From: Xanthobacteraceae bacterium
Lineage (GTDB): Bacteria > Pseudomonadota > Alphaproteobacteria > Rhizobiales > Xanthobacteraceae
Direction: 5' to 3'
Assembly (NCBI GenBank): GCA_029266425.1
Contig: JAQSWY010000040.1
Span: 1-33,899, forward strand
Length of the DNA stretch: 33,899 bases
Numbering within the stretch: position 1 is the first letter of the stretch; each line of letters begins with the position of its first letter. Under the pieces are notes generated by a model, which saw only the letters and a program-made list of their open reading frames with translations, ran no database searches and had not been told where the DNA came from. Positions 15,685 through 22,825 of the stretch are shown here, piece after piece. Position numbers and translations under genes: made by a program.

Positions 15685-15859
15685 GCCGGCGCAATTGGCG
15701 CGGAAATCGGACGGGCAGGCGGAGCGGATCGCGCTCTGCTGGGCCTGCGTCGGTGCTTGCGCACCTGCAGGCGCGCTGAATCCCCCCAAAGGCAAAGGCG
15801 AGCAGCGCGACCGTGCCCGGAACGCGGAGCAGGCAAGGGCGAAGCGGATCTGGCGTCAT
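15685..15859 (-). pseudogene. Broken N-terminus of a secreted cysteine-containing protein
   Basis: A start ATG at 15859 with the strong site GGGAGGAC upstream opens a signal-peptide-like sequence (MTPDPLRPCLLRVPGTVALL). At a run of six C (15782-15787 on the plus strand) the frame must shift by one base to continue as FSAPAGAQAPTQAQQSAIRS and then ACPSDFRANCAG. That resembles the first repeat of small exported alphaproteobacterial proteins with paired cysteines. Immediately after CAG the homology ends and, in yet another frame, the thioesterase relic begins. So this is the 5' part of one gene joined to the 3' part of another by a deletion. Confidence 0.5.
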
Positions 15860-15865
15860 GATGTG

Positions 15866-16171
15866 TCCTCCCGGCGGGGGCTGCACCATAGCGGATCGGC
15901 TTTTTCAAAAACATGCGTAACGTGCATCAGAGATCGCCTGCAACCGCGTGACCCAGCGGAAGGTTTCGCCTTCGTCGCATTGCCGGCGATCGCTCGCTCC
16001 CGCATCATCGCTGCCGGAGCATATCCCGCAAAAGTGGAACGCTTTTGCGATCAGGATATGCTCCAGACTATTAATTCAGAGCACTTTCTTGTCGTTCGGA
16101 TGATCTCATCCGGACGGAAAGGGCCCTGGCGAAAGCGGGGCGAACCCGCGCCAACCTCTGGAGCAAGGACA
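15866..16171. other. Intergenic stretch with a large palindromic repeat
   Basis: No gene seen. The promoter of the broken exported-protein gene should lie near 15870-15930. The element at 16015-16065 is a Rhizobiales-type palindrome, and a second dyad GTTCGGATGA-tc-TCATCCGGAC with one mismatch lies near 16094-16115. The ribosome-binding site of the following dehydrogenase (AAGGAC) ends the stretch. Confidence 0.55.
16015..16065. repeat. Rhizobiales-type palindrome 'gagcatatcc...ggatatgctc'
   Basis: Outer arms GGAGCATATCC / GGATATGCTCC (11 bp) and inner arms CGCAAAAG / CTTTTGCG (8 bp) around TGGAACG, forming one long hairpin. Elements built this way are widespread between genes of Rhizobiales and are usually treated as mobile or processed repeats. 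Confidence 0.75.
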
Positions 16172-16933
16172 ATGGATCTCGGACTAAAGGGCCTGCGTGC
16201 GCTCGTCACTGGCGGCACCAAGGGCATCGGACGGGCAATCGCGGAGACCTTCGCCGCGGAGGGCGCCGACATCGCCATCTGCGCCCGCAAGCCGGATGAG
16301 GTCCAGGCGGCGGTGGATGCGCTCGCGGCCAAGGGCGTCAAGGCGACCGGCGCCGCTCTCGATGTCTCGGACGGGCCGGCGCTGAAGACCTGGGTAGCCG
16401 ATGTCGCCGCCGAATGGGGCGGGCTCGATATCGTGGTGGCGAATGTGAGCGCGCTTGCCATCGGCGCCGACGAGGAGAGCTGGAAGGCTGGCTTTTCGAC
16501 CGACATGATGGGCACGGTGCGCCTGGTCGACGCGGCCATGCCTTATCTCGAGAAGAGCCGGCATCCGGCCATCGTCACCATATCGAGCGTCTCCGGCCGC
16601 GAGGTGGACTTCGCCGCGGGGCCCTACGGCACGTTCAAGGCGGCGATCATCCATTACACGCAAGGGGTCGCCTATCAGCTTGCGGCCAAGGGCATCCGCG
16701 CCAACAGCGTGTCGCCGGGCAACACCTATTTCGAAGGCGGGGTGTGGCACCAGATCAAGGATGGCAATCCGGAGCTCTATGCCATGGCGCTCGGCCTGAA
16801 CCCGACCGGCCGCATGGGCACGCCGCAGGAAATGGCGAACGCCGCGGTGTTCCTGGCGAGCCCGGCGGCGAGCTTCATCACCGGGACCAATCTCGTGGTC
16901 GACGGCGCACTGACCCGCGGCGTGCAGTTCTGA
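16172..16933 (+). CDS. Short-chain dehydrogenase/reductase (classical SDR)
   Basis: A 253-residue NAD(P)-dependent oxidoreductase. The cofactor motif TGGTKGIG is at 13-20; an arginine (R39) at the end of the second strand points to NADP. The catalytic set is Ser138/139, Tyr152 and Lys156 (ISSVSG and YGTFKAA). The usual NAG after strand 4 is replaced by NVS at 91-93, common in a subgroup of 3-oxoacyl-reductase-like SDRs. The end VVDGALTRGVQF is typical. The substrate cannot be predicted. I chose ATG 16172, preceded by GGAGCAAGGAC; the frame is open far upstream through a repeat, but that part has no coding features. It stands alone, followed by a REP pair. Confidence 0.9.
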   Translation: MDLGLKGLRALVTGGTKGIGRAIAETFAAEGADIAICARKPDEVQAAVDALAAKGVKATGAALDVSDGPALKTWVADVAAEWGGLDIVVANVSALAIGADEESWKAGFSTDMMGTVRLVDAAMPYLEKSRHPAIVTISSVSGREVDFAAGPYGTFKAAIIHYTQGVAYQLAAKGIRANSVSPGNTYFEGGVWHQIKDGNPELYAMALGLNPTGRMGTPQEMANAAVFLASPAASFITGTNLVVDGALTRGVQF

Positions 16934-16978
16934 GGGCTCCGGACCGTCGGCACGTCGTCAATGGGCCGCTTCCCGCTG

Positions 16979-17053
16979 TCATGGCCGGGCTTGTCCCGGC
17001 CATCCACGAACCAGAGCGCAAACGTGGATGTCCGGGACCAGCCCGGGCATGAC
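16979..17053. repeat. REP-type repeat pair (inverted)
   Basis: GTCATGGCCGGGCTTGTCCC (from 16979) faces an inverted unit CGTGGATGTCCGGGACCAGC (from 17023). Same family as 11993-12075. It lies after the SDR gene and may end or stabilise its transcript. Confidence 0.8.
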
Positions 17054-17110
17054 GCCATCGAAGTGTAACTGGTGTACGGCTCGTAGGGGTCGCTCTAGGT
17101 ATCGTCACGC

Positions 17111-17142
17111 GATCCTGGATACGGCCTGCGGCCGTTCCGGGA
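17111..17142. repeat. 'ggatacggcc-tgc-ggccgt' intergenic hairpin
   Basis: Imperfect stem ATCCTGGATACGGCC / GGCCGTTCCGGGAT with the loop TGC, a further intergenic repeat family often seen in Rhizobiales. It lies between the REP pair and the convergent exported-protein gene. Confidence 0.5.
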
Positions 17143-17160
17143 TGACATCTGAACTGCAAG

Positions 17161-17490
17161 TTACTGCGTCGGATTGCAGTTCGGACGCGACGGCGGGCAG
17201 GGCGAGGTGTTGGTGCCGCGCAGACTCGGATTGAGGCCGCCTCCCGGCATGTCGTTGCGGAGCTGGCCCGGGCGCCAATACGGATTGGGATTGTTCCGCG
17301 GCACATAGGTGCTGCCCTGGCGAACCGTTGGCGTGGGCGTGCTCGCGCCGGGATTACGCAGCACGGAGTTGCCGGAATATTGCGCGCCGGCCGGGCCGGC
17401 GAAGCCGAACATCGCGGCGGCAAGCGCCGCGGCGACACATGTGGCCTTGAGCGATCTGGCCTTGAGTGATTTAGCGATCTTCAGGGACAT
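17161..17490 (-). CDS. Exported hypothetical protein, Pro/Asn-rich
   Basis: A 109-residue protein with no recognised family. It starts MSLKIAKSLKARSLKATCVA; the basic stretch and the following Ala-rich core to GFAGPAGAQ form a Sec signal peptide cleaved after AGA or AQ. The mature part is low in hydrophobic residues, rich in Pro, Asn, Arg and Thr (for example RNNPNPYWRPGQLRN), and has two cysteines near the end (CPPSRPNC). Two ATGs lie close together; the one at 17490 has GGAGG at the better distance (8 bases), against 2 bases for that at 17496. The signal-peptide coding region shows internal repeats of a SLKA-type unit. Confidence 0.65.
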   Translation of the reverse strand: MSLKIAKSLKARSLKATCVAAALAAAMFGFAGPAGAQYSGNSVLRNPGASTPTPTVRQGSTYVPRNNPNPYWRPGQLRNDMPGGGLNPSLRGTNTSPCPPSRPNCNPTQ

Positions 17491-17669
17491 GGCCATGTCC
17501 TCCATTCGAATATCCGCTGTGACAAGCCGCAGGCCAGCGCGGCGGTTTCATGGCGGCGCGGACGCATTGTTGTGAGGCTTCCACAGCCCATGGGCAAGGC
17601 CGAAACCGCATGGCAAGCTGTCGCGGTACTCCGGGGCACGCGAGGAGCGCGCGATCAAAGGAAAGCTGC

Positions 17670-19142
17670 ATGACCGATGATGGCGTCCTCATCTGCGGGG
17701 CCGGTCCGGTCGGGCTGACGCTCGCCGTCGAACTTGCGCGCTTCGGGGTACCGGTGCGCATCGTCGAAAAGGCGGCCGCGCGTACCGACAAGTCCAAGGC
17801 CGTCGCCATCTGGTGCCGTTCGCTCGAATTGTTCGCCCGCGCCGGCCTCGCGGACCGCCTCGTGGCGGCCGGCAACGTGGTGCCGTACGGCAGCATCCTC
17901 GCGGGTACCGAGACGATTGCAGAGCTCGACTTCGCCGAACTTGAGACGCCCTATCCGTTCGCGCTGTTGATTCCGCAGCCCGAGACCGAGCGGATACTGG
18001 AGGAGCACCTCGGCACGCTCGGCGTAGAGGTCGAGCGACAGACGGAATTGACCACGTTCAAAGCTTCCGACGCCGGGGTGAGCGCGACGCTGCGCGCCGC
18101 CAATGGGAGCGAGCGGCAGCTCGCCGCCGCGTGGCTGGTCGGGTGTGACGGAGCGCACTCCACGGTGCGCCATGGGCTCGGCTTCGATTTCGAAGGCGCG
18201 ACGCAGATGAGCGACTGGGTGCTGGCCGACCTGATGCTCGCCGGCCCGGTCGCCGAGGATCGCATCCTGATCTATTGGCATGCCGACGGCATCCTCGCGA
18301 TCTTTCCACTGGGCGCCGGGCGTTTCCGGGTCGTCGCCGATCTCGGGCCGGCGCGGCAGGAAGGCCGTCGCGCCGATCCGACGCTCGCCGAGGTGCAGGC
18401 GTTGATCGATGGTCGTGGGCTACAGGGCATTGTGGGCGCCGATCCGAACTGGCTCGCCTGCTTCCGTATCAATGAGCGCAAGGTTGCGCGCTATGGGCAG
18501 GGCCGGGTCTTCCTCGCCGGCGACGCCGCCCATGTGCATAGCCCGGCCGGCGGGCAGGGCATGAACACCGGCATGCAGGACGCCTTCAACCTCGCCTGGA
18601 AGCTCGCTCTGGTGCATGCCGGCGGCGCGGGGCCGGCGCTGCTCGACAGCTATTCGATCGAGCGTAGCGCGGTGGGCGACGAGGTGCTGAGCAATGCCAC
18701 CCGCCTCACCGATGTCGCGCTATTGCGCAACCCACTGGCGCAGGCGGTGCGCAACCGCGTGGCGCATTTCGTGCTCGGCCTGTCGCAGGTGCGGCGCAGG
18801 GCGGAGCGCCAGCTCGGCGAACTCGACATTGCCTATGAGGCGAGCCCGCTCAGCGTCTCCGTGGTGTCGTCGCCCCAGGGCCTGCCGGACGCGGGCGAGC
18901 GGCTGCCGGCTGCACCCGCCGGAATGGGCGCCCGGGCCCTGTTCGCGGTGCTCGGCAGCGCCGGCGAGCCGGCAGCTCTGGCGGCGGAATATCCGCACCT
19001 CGTCGATGCGGAGACGGGCGATGATCCGCCCGGCGAGGGGCTCTGGATCGTGCGCCCCGACGGCTATGTCGGGTTGGTCGCAGCGCCAGGCGACCTGCCC
19101 TCAGCGCAGGACTATCTCGAGGCCATCGGCCGGGGGCGCTGA
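17670..19142 (+). CDS. FAD-dependent aromatic hydroxylase (PheA/TfdB-type monooxygenase)
   Basis: A 490-residue flavoprotein of the group A monooxygenase family, which hydroxylates phenolic or polyketide-like substrates using NAD(P)H and oxygen. FAD-binding landmarks: GAGPVG (10-15), an acidic residue ending the second strand (EK near 33), CDGAHSTVR (the DG motif) and FLAGDAAHVHSPAGGQGMNT with Asp285 at the ribityl-binding position. A long C-terminal part beyond residue 380 is typical of the PheA/MhpA branch, though its thioredoxin-like end is poorly conserved here. The ATG at 17670 follows AAAGGAAA. No pathway partners are adjacent, so the substrate is unknown. Confidence 0.87.
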   Translation: MTDDGVLICGAGPVGLTLAVELARFGVPVRIVEKAAARTDKSKAVAIWCRSLELFARAGLADRLVAAGNVVPYGSILAGTETIAELDFAELETPYPFALLIPQPETERILEEHLGTLGVEVERQTELTTFKASDAGVSATLRAANGSERQLAAAWLVGCDGAHSTVRHGLGFDFEGATQMSDWVLADLMLAGPVAEDRILIYWHADGILAIFPLGAGRFRVVADLGPARQEGRRADPTLAEVQALIDGRGLQGIVGADPNWLACFRINERKVARYGQGRVFLAGDAAHVHSPAGGQGMNTGMQDAFNLAWKLALVHAGGAGPALLDSYSIERSAVGDEVLSNATRLTDVALLRNPLAQAVRNRVAHFVLGLSQVRRRAERQLGELDIAYEASPLSVSVVSSPQGLPDAGERLPAAPAGMGARALFAVLGSAGEPAALAAEYPHLVDAETGDDPPGEGLWIVRPDGYVGLVAAPGDLPSAQDYLEAIGRGR

Positions 19143-19259
19143 ACGGCGCGCCATGCGGCGCGGCGCCGCGGGCTTCGCCCCGTGCGCTCGGGCATCTCGT
19201 CCGGCGGGACAACCCATGCTAGTCTGCCGCGCGTGAATCAGCTCGGACGTGAGGCTGTT

Positions 19260-19727
19260 ATGAGTGCGTCGCTTCACCCTGCTGCACCCCATCATCTGCC
19301 GCCCTTCATTACCGCCCCGGGTGAAACCGACTACTTCATGGTGGGCATGGCGGTCTTTCTGATTCTTGTTGTGCTGTGGGTCGGCATCCTGTTCCTGCGG
19401 CTGCACACCCTGCCCGAGCGCATCGCGCACAAGTCCAAGAAGCTCCAGTTCGAGATCGTCGCGGTGCTGGGCCTGCTGGCCCTGTTCACGCACATCCACC
19501 TCTTCTGGGTGGCCGGCCTGTTGCTCGCCTTGATCGACTTGCCTGATTTCGGCGGGCCGCTCGGCCGAATGGCGGGGTCGCTTGAAAAGCTCGCCGGGAT
19601 CGCGCCGGGCAAGGGCGCGGCCAACGTGCCGGACGACCCCGGTGCGGGGGAGCCGCCGCCCTCAGAGGCGCCCCGGGACACGGTCGAAGTGCGCACTGAA
19701 GAGAAGAAGGAGCTGATCGATGCTTGA
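19260..19727 (+). CDS. Small inner membrane protein, YiaW/DUF3302-like
   Basis: A 155-residue protein with two membrane helices (about 28-48 FMVGMAVFLILVVLWVGILF and 64-92), a short basic loop between them (LPERIAHKSKK), and a hydrophilic Pro/Glu-rich C-terminal tail. The arrangement of helix, PxxIAxK loop, and second helix with FTxxHxxW resembles E. coli YiaW (DUF3302). That gene also sits directly before a membrane fusion protein gene (yiaV), as here. I chose ATG 19260 (MSASLHP), with GTGAGG upstream. The next gene starts inside its last codons (8-base overlap), so the two products are made together and probably work together. Function is unknown. Confidence 0.65.
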   Translation: MSASLHPAAPHHLPPFITAPGETDYFMVGMAVFLILVVLWVGILFLRLHTLPERIAHKSKKLQFEIVAVLGLLALFTHIHLFWVAGLLLALIDLPDFGGPLGRMAGSLEKLAGIAPGKGAANVPDDPGAGEPPPSEAPRDTVEVRTEEKKELIDA

Positions 19728-20955
19728 GCTTCTTCTTTGCTCGCTGCTGACGATCTTCCCCGATTATCTCTACCGTCGCTACGTCCAGGGGAAGCGGCTC
19801 GGCAAGGAAATCACGCTCTATTCCGCGTTCTTCGAGCTGCGCTGGGGCATCATCACCTGCGTCATGCTCACGGTGGGGCTGATCACGGTGATCTTCTACA
19901 ATCACCCTTCCACCAGCAGCGCCACCTTGTATTTCAGGACCGTTCCGATCGTCCCCGAGACCAATGGACGTGTCGCGGAGGTCTATGTTGGCGGCATAAG
20001 CGGCACCATCAAGCAAGGCGCACCGATCTTCCGGCTCGACAGTTCCGCGCAGGAGGCGGCGGTGGAGGCGGCTCGGCGCAAGATCACCGAGGTCGATGCG
20101 GCGCTGGTGGTGGCGCGGACCGACCTGCTGGCCTCGGAAGCCAGGATCCAGGAGGCGACGAGCGCCTACCAGCAGTCGGTGGACGAACTGCAGACGAAGC
20201 AGGAATTGATGCGGCGCAATGCCGCCACGGTGACGGTTCGCGAGATCGAGCGGCTGCAGAACCTCGTGAACGGCCGGCAGGGATCGGTCGACGCCGCCCG
20301 GGCGGCCAAGGACGGGGCCGAAGCGCGGATCTCCACCCTGCTTCCGGCCGAGAAGGCCAGCGCGGAAGCCGCGCTCGCCCAGGCCGAAGTGGAGCTGTCG
20401 AAGACCGTAATCCGCGCCGGCGTGAACGGGCACGTGGAGCAGTTCGGCTTGCGGGTCGGCGACATCGTGAACCCGTTCATGCGTCCGGCCGGGGTGTTGA
20501 TCCCCGAGGGAGCCGGACGGAAAGCCATTCAGGCCGGCTTCGGACAGATCGAGGCGCAGGTCATGAAGATCGGCATGGTGGCCGAAGTGACCTGCGTGTC
20601 GAAACCCTGGACGGTCATCCCGATGGTGGTGACGGTGGTGCAGGATTTCATCGCCGCCGGCCAGTTCCGCGGCGGCGAGCAGCTGATCGATCCGAACCAG
20701 ACGCTGCGACCGGGAACCATCCTGGTCTTCCTCGAGCCGCTTTACGAAGGCGGGCTCGAGGGCGTGACGCCCGGCAGCAGCTGCATCGCCAATGCCTATT
20801 CCAGCAATCACGACGAGATTGCCAAGCCCGGCACCAGCGCGGTACGCGGCCTCGTGCTTCACGCGGTGGATGCGGTCGGGGTCGTGCACGCGATGCTGCT
20901 GCGCATGCAGGCATTGCTGCTTCCGATCCAGACCCTCGTGTTCAGCGGACACTGA
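19720..20955 (+). CDS. HlyD family membrane fusion protein (YiaV/YibH-like)
   Basis: A 411-residue periplasmic adaptor anchored in the inner membrane. Residues 1-42 are an N-terminal segment, a transmembrane helix lies at about 43-61 (GIITCVMLTVGLITVIFY), followed by NHPSTSS. A first half-lipoyl region follows (TVPIVPETNGRVAEVYV), then a long Ala/Glu-rich coiled-coil hairpin (about 105-225), the second half-lipoyl region (VIRAGVNGHVEQFGLRVGD) and beta-barrel parts. The end LRMQALLLPIQTLVFSGH resembles the end of E. coli YiaV. No ABC or RND pump gene is next to it, so it belongs to the orphan adaptor type paired with a small DUF3302 protein. Its start overlaps the upstream gene by 8 bases. Confidence 0.85.
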   Translation: MLELLLCSLLTIFPDYLYRRYVQGKRLGKEITLYSAFFELRWGIITCVMLTVGLITVIFYNHPSTSSATLYFRTVPIVPETNGRVAEVYVGGISGTIKQGAPIFRLDSSAQEAAVEAARRKITEVDAALVVARTDLLASEARIQEATSAYQQSVDELQTKQELMRRNAATVTVREIERLQNLVNGRQGSVDAARAAKDGAEARISTLLPAEKASAEAALAQAEVELSKTVIRAGVNGHVEQFGLRVGDIVNPFMRPAGVLIPEGAGRKAIQAGFGQIEAQVMKIGMVAEVTCVSKPWTVIPMVVTVVQDFIAAGQFRGGEQLIDPNQTLRPGTILVFLEPLYEGGLEGVTPGSSCIANAYSSNHDEIAKPGTSAVRGLVLHAVDAVGVVHAMLLRMQALLLPIQTLVFSGH

Positions 20956-20965
20956 GCCGCCCGCG

Positions 20966-20989
20966 CGATATTGCGCGCGCGCAATATCG
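20966..20989. promoter_or_regulatory. Perfect 24-bp palindrome
   Basis: Each half is CGATATTGCGCG read outward to inward, with no central loop, ten bases after the stop of the HlyD-type gene. A second related block, GCGATATCTCGC, follows about 10 bases later. It has no T-run, so it is not a standard terminator. The exact two-fold symmetry fits a protein-binding site, possibly an operator for the small exported protein gene about 100 bases downstream. Confidence 0.45.
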
Positions 20990-21089
20990 AGAGCGCGATA
21001 TCTCGCATTCTGTTGCGACGCTGTCGGTGTCATCCTGCCTTCAACAACGGGCCGGACGGCTCGCTTTCCTTGAAGGAAAGGAACACGAC

Positions 21090-21278
21090 ATGCGCAAGAT
21101 GCTGCTCATTGTTGCCATCGCTGGCGTCGCCGCCTTGGGGCTCGTCAACGCGGCGAACGCCTTCAATCGCGACGCGCAGGGCCGCTGCGCCCTTGCCGAG
21201 CACATGGAGCGCGCGCTGGCGCCCCACGTGCTTGGATTGCTGGTGCTCGGCGCTGCCGAAGCGCCGGCCCGGAACTAG
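21090..21278 (+). CDS. Small exported hypothetical protein
   Basis: A 62-residue product with a clear Sec signal peptide (MRKMLLIVAIAGVAALGLVN, cleaved near ANA). The mature peptide is only about 38 residues, starting FNRDAQGRCALAEHMERAL, with one cysteine and a hydrophobic stretch (HVLGLLVLGAAEA). The ribosome-binding site is AAAGGAA, eight or so bases before the ATG. It shares the four bases CTAG of its stop with the stop of the convergent permease gene. No family recognised. Confidence 0.6.
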   Translation: MRKMLLIVAIAGVAALGLVNAANAFNRDAQGRCALAEHMERALAPHVLGLLVLGAAEAPARN

Positions 21279-22702
21279 TTCACCGGCCCTGTATGGTGCT
21301 CGGGGATCTGCTCGGGAGGCAGCGGCTGCAGACCGCCGGCCCGGTTGACGAGCACGGTCACCAGCCACAGCACGAGGCCGATCCCGATCAATATGCCGGC
21401 AATGCGGTATTGCGCCGGATCGCGGCCAGTCCACGGCCCGGCGAGGAAGGCGCAGCTCAGCGCTCCGATCACCGGCAGGAAGGTCGGGGTACGGAAGTGC
21501 TTGTGGTCCACCGGGTCGCGTCGCAGAATCAGCACCGCGACATTCACCACGGTGAAGACGCACAGCAGCAGCAGCGCGGTGGTGCCGCCGAGCGCCGGCA
21601 CCTGGCCGACGAAGCCGATCAGCGCGAAGGCGAGCAGGGTGGTGAAGCCGATGGCGACATAGGGTGAGCGCCGCTCCGGATGCACCTTGCCGAGCGCGGA
21701 GGGCAGCACCCGTTCACGGCTCATGCCATAGACCAGGCGGCTTGCCATCAGCATGTTGATGAGCGCGCTGTTCGCGACCGCGAACATGGTGATGAAGCCG
21801 AAGATCCAGACCGGGAAGTTCGGTGCGCCGGCCTGCACCACCTGCAGGAGCGGCGTCTCGCCCTGGCCGAGCTGCTCGGGAGCCACCAGCGTCACCGCCG
21901 AGATCGAGACCAGCACATAGATGACGCCGGTGATGAAGAGGCCGGCGAGGAGCACTTTCGGGAAGTGCCGGGTCGGATCCTTGCACTCCTCGGCCATGTT
22001 CACTGAATCCTCGAAGCCGACCATGGCGAAGAAGGCGAGGGTGGTCGCCGCGATCACCGACCAGAACACGCCGCGGTCGCCCGCCGGCTGGAACTCGGTG
22101 ACGCGGGAGACGTCGCCCTGGCCGAGGCCGATCGCCCACAGCCCGATCATGATGATGATCAGGAGGCCGGTGAGCTCGACGAGGGTGAGCACCACATTGG
22201 CCTTCACGCTTTCGCCGACGCCGCGGAAATTGATGATCGCCACCAGCGCCATGAAGCCGAGCGCGATGGCGGTGACGCCGCCCGCGCCGATATCGCCGAG
22301 CTGGAAACTCGCCACCATGTTCGCGGCGAAGGCGCGCGAAGCGGTGGAGGCCGAGGTGATCCCCGAGCACATCACCGCGAAGGCCACCAGGAAGGTGACG
22401 AAATGGATGCCGAAGGCACGGTGCGTATAGAGCGCGGCCCCGGCGGCGCGCGGATACTTCGTCACCAGCTCGAGATAGGAGAAGGCGGTGACGAGGGCGA
22501 CGGCGAAGGCAACGAGGAAGGGCAGCCACACCACGCCGCCGACCTGCTTCGCCACATTGCCGGTCAACGCATAGATGCCGGTACCCAGAATGTCGCCGAC
22601 GATGAAGAGCAGGAGCAGCCACGGGCCCATGACCCTGTGCAGGCTCGGCTCCACGGTGGGCAATGTTCCGACTATGCCTTTTTCGATCGGCACATCAGTC
22701 AT
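21275..22702 (-). CDS. APC family amino acid/polyamine permease
   Basis: A 475-residue inner-membrane transporter with about 12 hydrophobic helices. Family features: GDILGTGIYALTGNVAKQVGG in helix 1 (the GxGI substrate-binding break), YPRAAGAALYTHRAFG, GFEDSVNMAEECKDPTRHFP (the conserved loop after helix 6) and ERRSPYVAIGFTTLLAF. Such carriers move amino acids or polyamines with protons or by exchange. I chose ATG 22702 (MTDVPIEKG), with AGGGGAG eight bases upstream, over an ATG at 22819. It is the last gene of the minus-strand amine region, 123 bp after the second ABC permease, so an amine or amino acid substrate is likely. Confidence 0.87.
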   Translation of the reverse strand: MTDVPIEKGIVGTLPTVEPSLHRVMGPWLLLLFIVGDILGTGIYALTGNVAKQVGGVVWLPFLVAFAVALVTAFSYLELVTKYPRAAGAALYTHRAFGIHFVTFLVAFAVMCSGITSASTASRAFAANMVASFQLGDIGAGGVTAIALGFMALVAIINFRGVGESVKANVVLTLVELTGLLIIIMIGLWAIGLGQGDVSRVTEFQPAGDRGVFWSVIAATTLAFFAMVGFEDSVNMAEECKDPTRHFPKVLLAGLFITGVIYVLVSISAVTLVAPEQLGQGETPLLQVVQAGAPNFPVWIFGFITMFAVANSALINMLMASRLVYGMSRERVLPSALGKVHPERRSPYVAIGFTTLLAFALIGFVGQVPALGGTTALLLLCVFTVVNVAVLILRRDPVDHKHFRTPTFLPVIGALSCAFLAGPWTGRDPAQYRIAGILIGIGLVLWLVTVLVNRAGGLQPLPPEQIPEHHTGPVN

Positions 22703-22825
22703 GGCGTTCACTCCCCTGGGGTCAATACGCAATGCTAATGCGCCAGAGGCGGTATTGTTCAACTCCTGCCTGTTAGTTCCGCTCAGGATGGGTTCAAGAT
22801 GTGCTTGAGCTTGGCTCAAGCGATA

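Noticed and set aside
15500..15889. A single real 129-residue gene
   Set aside because: The signal peptide and cysteine-containing part make sense only in a second frame, and the C-terminal half resembles an NRPS thioesterase end; a fusion pseudogene explains all parts.
15566..16171. 200-codon N-terminal extension of the SDR gene
   Set aside because: It runs antisense through the fused pseudogene and then through a palindromic repeat; the SDR fold begins right after ATG 16172 with a ribosome-binding site.
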